Part shown: piece after piece, positions 26,123 through 34,098 of the stretch
How the letters are laid out: each line of letters starts with the position of its first letter
Numbering within the stretch: position 1 is the stretch's first letter
NCBI GenBank assembly: GCA_023410675.1
Contig: JAEYPM010000108.1
Coordinates: forward strand, 1 to 53,424
Source: Bacillota bacterium
GTDB lineage: Bacteria; Bacillota; Clostridia; Lachnospirales; Cellulosilyticaceae
Length of the DNA stretch: 53,424 nucleotides
Reading direction: 5' to 3'
Notes under the pieces: model-generated
The model's input: the letters and a program-made list of their open reading frames with translations, nothing else
Told to the model about the DNA's origin: nothing
Databases searched by the model: none
Position numbers and translations under genes: made by a program

Positions 26123-26472
26123 TTAATTTGGAGTATAAATTAAATCAGTGTCAGTATGTAAAACAAAGTCTACTTTAATATCTTCTGAAAATGGAATTTG
26201 ATCAAAGTTATATAGTCTACAAAAAATACTGTGAAATTCACTCGAGTTACTTGTTAATGCTTTTGCTTGTCGGTACATTTGCCTTAATTGATTTTTGTAC
26301 ATTTTCTACCAGTAAGTAATGTTTGGGTAAAGAAACCTTCAATTTCTATTATCAATAGATCACTGCTGGGCGCTAACCAGCCATATAGCACAGATTTTGC
26401 TTGTTGATGTTGGATACGGGTATTTATATAAAAGACTCTGTTAGGAAGTGAATATAATTTTGAGAAATACCC
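26123..26472 (-). pseudogene. Remains of a protein gene, frameshifted and without a start
   Basis: On the minus strand, 62 codons (26472-26287) read GYFSKLYSLPNRVFY..., continuing LYGWLAPSSDLLIIEIEG, then stop. An overlapping frame (to the stop at 26123) carries on with QLRQMYRQAKALTSNSSEF and ends VDFVLHTDTDLIYTPN. Composition and lack of internal stops in each part are those of real protein. The frame change is near 26295-26305. There is no start codon or RBS. I do not recognise the family. Confidence 0.6.
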
Positions 26473-26519
26473 CTAAAAAATTATTCTATGAGTTAATAAT
26501 TAAACAAATATCAAGGTAC

Positions 26520-26614
26520 ACACTAAAATAAACACTAAAGTAAATACAAAAATAAACACTAAAGTAAATACTAAAGTAAACACCAAAGTATTACTAAAGT
26601 AAACACCAAAATGA
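26520..26614. repeat. 12-bp tandem repeat, about eight copies
   Basis: Units variant of ACACTAAAGTAA follow each other from 26520 to 26614; seven are 12 bases and one is 11 bases. The open frames across it, rich in VFTLVF, are a by-product of the repeat and not a gene. Confidence 0.85.
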
Positions 26615-27071
26615 ACTCGAAAAAGATGCTGAAAGAAAAACAAAGAGAAACCAAAGAAATTCCAATGTAATAACTCTAAGATTGCAACACTGACAATAAA
26701 TATTAACAAATGTCATTTGAGAAAACAATGATCGTGAAAACATCATCATACATATCCTATTAAGTGAGCTTATTAAGTTATTTGGTGCAAAATATATAAT
26801 ATTATATACTTAAGATTAATTCTTATCAATTTAAAAGTGTACATTTAATTATATAACTAGTCAAGCCTCTTACTTAGTACTATCATATGTGCAATAATAA
26901 GACTAATCTTATCTCGTGCTCAATAATAAGAATAATCATATCTTATTACCAGAAAGCTATTGATCTTATGAGTTGGATAATAATCTAATTAGTTTTATTG
27001 ATCATAAAATATTGTCTTAGGTTAAATATACTTGGATATGAGGGAAATATCAAACATAACAATCACCTAAT

Positions 27072-27087
27072 TGTTCCACGTGGAACA
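27072..27087. promoter_or_regulatory. parS: parS centromere site 2 (one-base variant)
   Basis: TGTTCCACGTGGAACA differs from the parS consensus at one position (G for A) and is a perfect palindrome, extended by one base on each side. It lies 380 bases before soj. Confidence 0.9.
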
Positions 27088-27291
27088 AAACAATCCAAGT
27101 TTTAATAGTTTCATAGAGTAAGATAATAAAGAATAAATAAAAAGGCTGTCTAAAAATTAAGAAATGAGATATTAACACAATAAAACTTTATTCTAATCAA
27201 GGGGTGTGATATACTGGTTATAGAATTTGCATTATATATCTACATGATATGCAAATTTGTAGAGAGATACAACCTGAAGTTAATGGAGGGA

Positions 27292-27315
27292 TAGTGTAAT
27301 CAAGTTGTTACACTA
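27292..27315. promoter_or_regulatory. Inverted repeat upstream of soj
   Basis: TAGTGTAA (27292-27299) and TTACACTA (27308-27315) are perfect 8-bp arms with an 8-base spacer, about 135 bases before the soj start. It could be an operator or a leader hairpin. Confidence 0.35.
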
Positions 27316-27451
27316 CATAAAATGAACATTATATAAAACACGCTATTCAAATTTAATACAAAGTCTATTTTTATAGTTTTCAACATATGACATTATGAAT
27401 TCATTTGGGGGAAACAAGAGAAATTATATTTTAATTATTTAGAGGTAAAAT

Positions 27452-28222
27452 ATGGGAAAAATAATAGCAATAGTCAATCAAAAGGGTGGCGTTGGAAAAA
27501 CAACAACAGTAATTAATTTAGCTGCTGCGTTAGTAGAAAAGAAAAAGAAGGTTTTGGTGTTTGATATTGACCCTCAAGGAAATGCAACCAGTGCTTGTGG
27601 GATATTAAAAAACAAGGTAGGCTTAACAACCTATGATATTTTAGTAAATGAAGCAGACATAAATACAGTTATTAAACGATCACCTCATGAAAAGATAGAT
27701 GTGGTTCCCGCCAATATGAATTTAGCAGGAACAGAGGTTGAGCTGGCAAATAAAGCACAAAGAGAATTTATCTTAAGAAAATCCTTAGCAGCAATAAAAG
27801 AAAAATATGATTATATCTTTATTGACTGTCCACCTGCAGTTAATATACTTACCATTAATGCACTAACTGCAGCAAATACAGTATTGATACCCATGCAGTG
27901 CGAATATTACGCTCTAGAAGGATTATCGCAGCTTATGCAAACAATAAAACTTGTTAAAGATAAGATTAATAAGCCACTTATGTTAGAAGGTATATTGTTT
28001 ACCATGTATGATAACAGGACAAACTTATCCTCTCAAGTAGTAAAAGAGGTAGAGCAACACTTTAAAAAGTTTGTTTATAAAACAAAAATTGTAAGAACTG
28101 TTCGGTTAAGTGAGGCCCCGAGTTATGGTATGTCCTGTATAAAGTATGATCCTAAATCAAGAGGAAGTGAACAATATAGAGATTTAGCAAAAGAATTTTT
28201 AGAAAGGAACAAAGCAAAATGA
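27452..28222 (+). CDS. soj: Chromosome partitioning ATPase ParA/Soj
   Basis: 256 residues. The deviant Walker A motif KGGVGKTTTVINLA is at the N-terminus, followed by FDIDPQGNATS and IDCPPAVNILTINAL. It lacks the N-terminal HTH of plasmid ParA proteins, as chromosomal Soj does. It dimerises on ATP and DNA, and works with ParB in origin segregation and control of DnaA. Its stop overlaps the parB start by four bases (ATGA). Confidence 0.95.
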   Translation: MGKIIAIVNQKGGVGKTTTVINLAAALVEKKKKVLVFDIDPQGNATSACGILKNKVGLTTYDILVNEADINTVIKRSPHEKIDVVPANMNLAGTEVELANKAQREFILRKSLAAIKEKYDYIFIDCPPAVNILTINALTAANTVLIPMQCEYYALEGLSQLMQTIKLVKDKINKPLMLEGILFTMYDNRTNLSSQVVKEVEQHFKKFVYKTKIVRTVRLSEAPSYGMSCIKYDPKSRGSEQYRDLAKEFLERNKAK

Positions 28223-29073
28223 AGCCAAGAGGATTAGGAAAAGGTCTTAATGCACTATTATCAGATGAAGTATTGCAAGCGGCGGAAGAAGAAAAGGGGA
28301 GCATGAGACTAGTAGACATAAATAATATAGAACCAAATAGCGAACAACCAAGAAAGGACTTTTCACAGGAAGAACTTGAAGAACTTAGTGAATCTATTAA
28401 ACAGTTTGGGGTTTTACAGCCTTTAATCGTCAGAGAGAAAAATGGAAAGTATGAGATTGTTGCAGGTGAAAGAAGGTATAGAGCTTCAATGCTTGCAGGC
28501 CTTAAAGAACTGCCTATCATTATCAAGGAGTTTTCTGATGTTGAAATGCTTCAGGTCTCTCTTATAGAAAATATACAAAGGGAAAATCTAAATCCAATGG
28601 AATTGGCCTATGCGTATAATCTTCTTATGGAAAGGTTTGACTTAACACAAGAAGAGGTTGCAGATAAAGTAGGAAAAAGTAGGCCTTCCATAGCTAATAT
28701 TATTAGACTGATGAATTTATCACCTTATGTTCAAGAAAAGTTAAGAGAAGAATTGATTACTTTCGGGCATGCAAGGGCAATACTTTCTATAAAAGATAAG
28801 AAGCTTCAGAAGCAGATTACGGACTATATTCTCGAAAAACAGCTTAGCGTGAGAGAAACAGAAAAATATATTCAAGGCTTATATGAAGTGAAACCAAAAA
28901 CAAAAAAGACAGATAAGCTTCCAAATCCATTTTACAAGGAAATTCAAGAAAATCTTCAAAGAATGTTAGGAACAAAAGTGGTCATTTCAAAAGGAGCAAA
29001 AAAAGGAAAGATAGAAATAGAATATTACACAGATGAAGAGCTAGAAAGAATCCTTCAATATATTCAAAAATAA
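28219..29073 (+). CDS. parB: Chromosome partitioning protein ParB/Spo0J
   Basis: 284 residues. It begins MKPRGLGKGLNALLSDE, the ParA-stimulating tail typical of ParB. The CTP-binding domain shows NSEQPRKDF, EIVAGERRYRAS and SLIENIQRENLNPME, the HTH LTQEEVADKVGKSRPSIAN, and the C-terminal dimerisation part ends YTDEELERILQYI. It binds the two parS sites nearby. It is translationally coupled to soj. Confidence 0.95.
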   Translation: MKPRGLGKGLNALLSDEVLQAAEEEKGSMRLVDINNIEPNSEQPRKDFSQEELEELSESIKQFGVLQPLIVREKNGKYEIVAGERRYRASMLAGLKELPIIIKEFSDVEMLQVSLIENIQRENLNPMELAYAYNLLMERFDLTQEEVADKVGKSRPSIANIIRLMNLSPYVQEKLREELITFGHARAILSIKDKKLQKQITDYILEKQLSVRETEKYIQGLYEVKPKTKKTDKLPNPFYKEIQENLQRMLGTKVVISKGAKKGKIEIEYYTDEELERILQYIQK

Positions 29074-29107
29074 TTATATAAATTTTAAAAGAGGGTTGAG
29101 TTAGAAC

Positions 29108-29611
29108 ATGCAAAAGATACTTGAATTATTAAATCAAAATATTTTATGGGTTGTTTTAGCCCTTGCATTATTAAGTGTAGTGCTAATAATTATTACAATA
29201 GTTAATATGGTGAGACTAAATAAGGTGCAAAAAAAGTATAAAAAATTTATGACGAAAGAAGATATCGACTTAGAGAATCTACTTATTCAATATACAAATA
29301 GACTTAATAAAATAATAGAAACACAACATAATATTGATAAGAAAATGAAAGTAATGGAAGAAAGACTAGAACTTTGTGTACAAAAAGTTGGGGCTGTGAG
29401 GTATAACGCAATAGCTAATACAGGTGCAGATCTATCATTTGCAATTGCTCTACTTGATCAAAAGAATGATGGTATTGTATTTAATGGTATCTATACTCGA
29501 GATGGTTCCTATACTTATGCAAAGCCTATAGAGAATGGTCAATCAAAATACAACTTATCAGATGAAGAAAAAGAAGCATTAACAAAAGCTATTAGCAAAA
29601 CAATTGAATAG
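29108..29611 (+). CDS. DUF4446 family membrane-anchored protein
   Basis: 167 residues. One membrane helix (about 13-33, VVLALALLSVVLIIITIVN) is followed by a coiled-coil-like charged stretch (35-95) and a C-terminal globular part (VGAVRYNAIANTGADLSFAIALLD, GSYTYAKPIENGQSKYNLS) that is the hallmark of DUF4446. The gene commonly follows parB in clostridia. Its function is unknown; the context suggests something linked to the cell envelope or chromosome. Confidence 0.88.
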   Translation: MQKILELLNQNILWVVLALALLSVVLIIITIVNMVRLNKVQKKYKKFMTKEDIDLENLLIQYTNRLNKIIETQHNIDKKMKVMEERLELCVQKVGAVRYNAIANTGADLSFAIALLDQKNDGIVFNGIYTRDGSYTYAKPIENGQSKYNLSDEEKEALTKAISKTIE

Positions 29612-29624
29612 TAGACTATAATAT

Positions 29625-29690
29625 AAAGAGCCATAGACTTCACATTTGTTAGCGACTATACTATGTGAATGTGCTATGCTCTTTATCTTT
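29625..29690 (+). terminator. Hairpin after the par operon
   Basis: AAAGAG (29625-29630) pairs with CTCTTT (29679-29684), with further nested pairing including TTCACAT/ATGTGAA. T-rich sequence follows. It probably ends soj-parB-DUF4446. Confidence 0.55.
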
Positions 29691-29705
29691 TATATATATT
29701 TCTTT

Positions 29706-29778
29706 TATGTGATGAATATATGTGATTTAATATATGTGACTAATATATGTGATGAATATATGTGTTTTATATATGTGG
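29706..29778. repeat. Degenerate tandem repeat
   Basis: Five imperfect copies of a TATATGTGAT-centred unit follow each other between the par operon and the DUF5680-like gene. Confidence 0.6.
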
Positions 29779-29878
29779 GTAAGGGATAGAACGCACAAGT
29801 TTATTGGATGTAACAATATTAAGGTGATGTACAAGTAAAGTGCTTGCGTTATTCGACCATAGGGGAGGTATTATTAAA

Positions 29879-30367
29879 ATGATTATGGAAGATAAGCTTA
29901 TTAAGGCTCTTATAAAAGGGCGATTAGAATGCTATATCAAGAAAAGTCCTTCATATAATCCTTATATAAAGTCTATTCTTTATGATTGGGAATTTAAACT
30001 CGAGATAGACGATTTAGTTTTTACTGATGCCTATAGAGGATTTAATCCATATAGCGGTGTAGAATATGTATATGATAAAAACAGCGACAACCCTATTTGG
30101 TTCTGTGATTATATAGGCTATGCACATCAAGATAAGGACATATCTTCACAAGAGATCTATCAATTTCTAAAAGAAGGCAGGGCAAATCACCTAGATACAT
30201 GCAAAGATAAGTTGTTCTCAAATTTCGCATATAAAAAGGATGTTCTTAAGTATGAAACATCCTTTAAAAGAGATCTTAATTCTTTGTTACAGATAGAAAA
30301 TATCTACTATAAAGAGTCAATAGTTGCTAATCAAATATCTGCAGCAAGAATAAATCAAAATAGTTAG
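29879..30367 (+). CDS. DUF5680-like protein
   Basis: 162 residues from ATG 29879, chosen because GGGGAGG lies upstream; a GTG at 29840 in the same frame lacks an RBS. The central part FTDAYRGFNPYSGVEYVYD, followed by PIWFCDYIGYAH and an EIYQFLKEGR helix, resembles the DUF5680 fold (Y.G..P..G.E.V....PIW...Y.G). The function of that family is unknown. It has no signal peptide. The C-terminal 40 residues have no recognised match. It converges with the aminotransferase gene. Confidence 0.6.
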   Translation: MIMEDKLIKALIKGRLECYIKKSPSYNPYIKSILYDWEFKLEIDDLVFTDAYRGFNPYSGVEYVYDKNSDNPIWFCDYIGYAHQDKDISSQEIYQFLKEGRANHLDTCKDKLFSNFAYKKDVLKYETSFKRDLNSLLQIENIYYKESIVANQISAARINQNS

Positions 30368-30425
30368 GAACACATATTAATTATTTTCTCAAATGAACTT
30401 ACATAGCATACTCAATATTCTTTAG

Positions 30426-31622
30426 TTAAAGAAACATAAACCTTTTCATGCCTTCAATAATATCTTCTCTTTTGCAAAAAGCCGATAAACGAACATATCC
30501 TTCACCATTTCTACCAAATTCACATCCAGGAATAGAGACTATGCCTGCATTTTCGAGCAAATAATCAAAATATTCCCATGAAGTCATGCTATCAGGGCAC
30601 TTCATCCAAATATATGGAGAATGAATTCCACCATAAAATGGTATATCTTTTTGAGTGAGTGTACGCGTTATAATGCGTGCATTTTCAGTATAATAGGAAA
30701 TGCTGGACTTAATCTCATTTTGACCTTCTTCAGTAAATAGCACAGCGGCACCTTTTTGTATAATATAAGGCACACCTGTATGCTTTGTTTGCTGTCTTTT
30801 TTTCCAAAGTTCATTTAGTGAAATATCATAGCCATCATCATCTAGACCTAATAGTTCGTTTGGAATAATAGTATAACCACACTGCGAATTCATAAAGCTT
30901 GCATTTTTTGATAGTGTGCAAAATTCTATAGCACATTTTTTTGCATCTTCTATTTCATAGATGCTACGAGGAAGTGTATTATCAGTAATAAATGATTCAT
31001 ATGAAGCATCAAATAATATTACTGAATTTGAACGTAGTGCATATTCAACCCAATCCTCAAGTTGAGAGTGGGTATATACAGTTCCTGTTAGATTGTTTGG
31101 AGAAGATAAGTATATGATATCTGCCTCAGTGCTATCAATAGGTGGCATAGGTAAAAATTTATTGATATAAGTACCGTTTACATAAACGAGTTCTTTTCCT
31201 GACATAATATTGTTATCCCTATAAAAAGGAAATACTGGATCAGTAAGCATAACAATATTCATATCATCAAATAGATCAGTTATATTTGCTATGTCACTTT
31301 TTACTCCGTTGCTTATAAAAATTTCATTAGAATCTAAGGAAATATTTCTTTTAGCATAATAAGTTGCAATAGCTTCCTTTAAAAAATCATTATCCTTTGT
31401 AATATGATATCTTTTAGTTTCCTCTCTATGTGTCAATTCATGGATTGATTCAAGCATAGCCTTATTGATGCTTGGTGAAAGAGGTGATGTGACAGTATTC
31501 ATGTCTAAGTGAATAACTTTTTGATTTGGGTTTTCTTTTGTGAACTCAGTCACTTTTTTCTTAATATGTAAGATCAAGTTGCCTTCTTTAAGGTCCAAGT
31601 AATTTGAATTAATAAAAGCCAT
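30426..31622 (-). CDS. Divergent LL-diaminopimelate aminotransferase-like PLP enzyme
   Basis: 398 residues, same length and order as DapL: N-terminal FINSNYLDL, NNxTGTVYT loop, ILFDASYESFI with the PLP-ring Asp and Tyr, the Lys in LSKNASF, SLNELWKKRQQTKHTG and the C-terminal GEGYVRLSAF with the substrate-carboxylate Arg. Several family-invariant positions differ: the loop reads NNLTG rather than NNPTG, and the phosphate-binding Arg eight residues after the Schiff-base Lys is Gln (SKNASFMNSQCGY). The GYGPEQGYDFLREAI segment is also replaced. It may use a different substrate, or be impaired. AGGAGG precedes the ATG. It is transcribed against the replichore. Confidence 0.75.
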   Translation of the reverse strand: MAFINSNYLDLKEGNLILHIKKKVTEFTKENPNQKVIHLDMNTVTSPLSPSINKAMLESIHELTHREETKRYHITKDNDFLKEAIATYYAKRNISLDSNEIFISNGVKSDIANITDLFDDMNIVMLTDPVFPFYRDNNIMSGKELVYVNGTYINKFLPMPPIDSTEADIIYLSSPNNLTGTVYTHSQLEDWVEYALRSNSVILFDASYESFITDNTLPRSIYEIEDAKKCAIEFCTLSKNASFMNSQCGYTIIPNELLGLDDDGYDISLNELWKKRQQTKHTGVPYIIQKGAAVLFTEEGQNEIKSSISYYTENARIITRTLTQKDIPFYGGIHSPYIWMKCPDSMTSWEYFDYLLENAGIVSIPGCEFGRNGEGYVRLSAFCKREDIIEGMKRFMFL

Positions 31623-31726
31623 TGTTACCCTCCTATAAACTTATTTTGCTATTCATAGAATTCACATTGTAACAGTATAATATGCTATTTCATTCATTTG
31701 AGAGAAAATAAATTTTATTACTATAT

Positions 31727-31752
31727 AAAGAATTCACTTATGTGAATTCTTT
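31727..31752. repeat. Palindromic element (GTGAATTCTATA family, copy B)
   Basis: AAAGAATTCAC (31727-31737) and GTGAATTCTTT (31742-31752) are perfectly complementary around a 4-base loop. It lies upstream of the aminotransferase, not after a gene, so it is not an obvious terminator. Confidence 0.6.
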
Positions 31753-32096
31753 TCAAAGAAACAACACACGCGAGGTAAAGAATTAAACTATTAGACTTGT
31801 TTCTCTATAGTAATATACATAAAATATATCGTCATTATTTTAACACTTCTTTAGTTTTATGTATAAAATTTTATGTAAAATTTGATAGTATAGAATCTTG
31901 ATTTATGTTAATAAATTTAATATAATCAGAATTTATATAAATACATAAAGAAATAAATAGACAGGGCTAATAAACAAAATAGGCAATATTAAGGAGTAAA
32001 CAAACATTAATAATTAAGTAAAGATTGGGCTTTGAGTAAAAATTAAGAATTAAGTAAAAATTATAAAATGAGTACAATTTTAGAAGCAAGTAAGTT

Positions 32097-32190
32097 AAGA
32101 AATAAACAAGAAAATAAATAAACAAGAAAAGAAATAAACAAGAAAAAAAATAAATAAGAAAAGAAATAAATAAGAAAAGAAATAAATAAG
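32097..32190. repeat. Purine-rich tandem repeat before gatC
   Basis: About six imperfect copies of a 16-base unit close to AAGAAAAGAAATAAAT lie in the non-coding region. Confidence 0.75.
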
Positions 32191-32303
32191 GTAGGTAAGA
32201 AGTAAGATGAGAACTAAAAAAACTAGATAAGAACTATAAAAAGAAATAGATAAGAAATAAAGAATAAAACAGGATATAATATAATAAAAAAAGGTGAGAG
32301 ATC

Positions 32304-32585
32304 ATGGCTATAGATGAAAAACTTATAGAGTACTTAGCAGAGATATCTAAATTTGAGGTAGATGAAAATGAAAAGAGACTTTTTGTGAAACAAATGACTG
32401 ATATTATAGGACTTATGGATAGTATAGGAGAAGCTGACATAGAAGAAACCATCATTAATGATTGCGTGTTACTTAGTGAATTAAGAGAAGATATTGCGAA
32501 AGAGTCATTACAAAGAGATTTAGCTTTAGAAAATGCACCAATGAAAAAGGACGATTTCTTTGTAGTACCTAAAATAATGGAGTAG
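32304..32585 (+). CDS. gatC: Asp-tRNA(Asn)/Glu-tRNA(Gln) amidotransferase subunit C
   Basis: 93 residues of the GatC family: LIEYLAEISKFEVDENEKRLF and the middle linker, ending DDFFVVPKIME. GatC holds the A and B subunits together. It heads gatCAB with gatA 10 bases downstream. AAGGTGAG precedes the ATG. Confidence 0.93.
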   Translation: MAIDEKLIEYLAEISKFEVDENEKRLFVKQMTDIIGLMDSIGEADIEETIINDCVLLSELREDIAKESLQRDLALENAPMKKDDFFVVPKIME

Positions 32586-32595
32586 GAGAAAGGTT

Positions 32596-34044
32596 ATGGA
32601 TCTAACAAAGTGTAGTATTAGCAGTTTAAGACAAAAACTTGACGATAAGGAAATATCCTCAGTAGAATTAACACAACACTATCTTGATAGAATTAAAAAA
32701 ATAGATTCTAAAATTAATAGCTATATTACAGTTTGCGAAGAAGAAGCCTTAGAAATGGCAAGAAAAGCTCAGAAAAAAATAGATGAAAAAAAGGCTTCTC
32801 TACTAACTGGAATTCCAGTGAATATAAAAGACAATATATGTACAAAAGGTATACGCACTACTTGTGGATCTAAAATGCTTGAAAATTTTACCCCGCCTTA
32901 TAATGCAACGGTAGTGACAAAGCTATTAAGTGAGCGTGCAGTTATCCTTGGAAAGGTCAATATGGATGAGTTTGCCATGGGCTCCTCAACACAAAGCTCC
33001 TATTTTATGCAAACTAAAAATCCATATGATTTACACAGAGTTCCAGGAGGAAGTTCAGGAGGTAGTGCAGCCTCTGTATGCGGAAGGCTTGCTGCTGCAT
33101 CACTAGGATCTGATACAGGAGGTTCTATTAGACAGCCATCTGCGTTTTGCGGTCTTACAGGCATGAAGCCAAGCTATGGGACGGTTTCTAGACATGGACT
33201 TGTTGCTTTTGCAAGCTCTCTAGATCAAATCGGCCCATTAGCTAGAAGTGCAAAAGACTGCAGTATAATCCTTAAGGTGATTGCAGGAAAGGATAACTAC
33301 GATAGTACATCAAAAGAAACACCTATAGATTTTGATTCAAAGCTGGGGAAGAGTATCAAAGGTCTTAAAATAGGTGTGCCAACAGAATATTTTGATGAAG
33401 GATTAGAAGAAGAAGTAAAAAAGTCAGTTCTTAATACCATTAATAATATGAAAGCAATGGGAGCAGAAGTAATAGATGTATCGATGCCAAGTTTAAAATA
33501 TGCGGTTGCTACTTATTATCTTATTTCATCATCAGAAGCCGCCTCAAATCTAGCACGCTATGATGGCATTAGATTTGGGTACTGCATGCCTGATGCACAA
33601 AGCTATGAAGAAAGAATTAAAAAGACAAGAAAAGAAGGCTTTGGCGAAGAGGTTAAAAGAAGAATTTTGCTTGGAAACTATGCTCTTTCAAGTGGTTACT
33701 ACGAAGAGTATTATAAAAAAGCACTGACTGTTAGGCAAAAAATAAAACAAGAGTATGAAGAAATATTTAGCATGTGTGATGTAATAATCACCCCTACAAT
33801 GCCCACCACAGCCAACATGATAGGGCAGGATGAAAGTGATCCAGTAAAAATATATTTATCAGATATCTATACAGTACCCGTAAATATAGCAGGACTCCCT
33901 GCAGCAAATACAACATGTGGCTATGATAAAAATGGTATGCCTATAGGCCTTTCAATAGTGGGGAACAAATTTGATGATGCAACAGTTCTTCAAGTCGCTG
34001 ATGCAATTGAACAAAACTTTGAGATAAAGTATCCCCAGATTTAG
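32596..34044 (+). CDS. gatA: Asp-tRNA(Asn)/Glu-tRNA(Gln) amidotransferase subunit A
   Basis: 482 residues, amidase-signature enzyme. The Ser-cisSer-Lys triad is visible as Lys in IPVNIKDNICT, cis-Ser in GGSSGGSAAS and the nucleophile Ser in GSDTGGSIRQP. It releases ammonia from glutamine for GatB, so the cell makes Gln-tRNA and/or Asn-tRNA by the indirect route. Confidence 0.96.
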   Translation: MDLTKCSISSLRQKLDDKEISSVELTQHYLDRIKKIDSKINSYITVCEEEALEMARKAQKKIDEKKASLLTGIPVNIKDNICTKGIRTTCGSKMLENFTPPYNATVVTKLLSERAVILGKVNMDEFAMGSSTQSSYFMQTKNPYDLHRVPGGSSGGSAASVCGRLAAASLGSDTGGSIRQPSAFCGLTGMKPSYGTVSRHGLVAFASSLDQIGPLARSAKDCSIILKVIAGKDNYDSTSKETPIDFDSKLGKSIKGLKIGVPTEYFDEGLEEEVKKSVLNTINNMKAMGAEVIDVSMPSLKYAVATYYLISSSEAASNLARYDGIRFGYCMPDAQSYEERIKKTRKEGFGEEVKRRILLGNYALSSGYYEEYYKKALTVRQKIKQEYEEIFSMCDVIITPTMPTTANMIGQDESDPVKIYLSDIYTVPVNIAGLPAANTTCGYDKNGMPIGLSIVGNKFDDATVLQVADAIEQNFEIKYPQI

Positions 34045-34098
34045 GGTAAAGAGAAAGATGAGGACAAAGATGAGGACAAAAAGAAAGATGGTGATAAA

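Larger units (their letters stand above)
25846..27451. other. 1.6-kb gene-poor spacer carrying parS sites and a decayed gene
   Basis: No intact gene is visible. The stretch holds two parS sites, the remains of a minus-strand gene, a 12-bp tandem repeat, a loose two-copy repeat near 26889-26947 (GTGC..AATAATAAGA..AATC), and an inverted repeat before soj. The rest is very AT-rich. Confidence 0.7.
31623..32303. other. AT-rich spacer before gatC
   Basis: No gene is seen. It contains a GAATTC palindrome (31727-31752), a purine-rich tandem repeat (32097-32190) and, at 32275-32280, a TATAAT that may be the gat operon -10. The remainder is low-complexity A-rich sequence. Confidence 0.6.

Noticed and set aside
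26500..26709. Minus-strand open frame with repeated VFTLVF
   Set aside because: It is a by-product of the 12-bp tandem repeat, without RBS or family resemblance.
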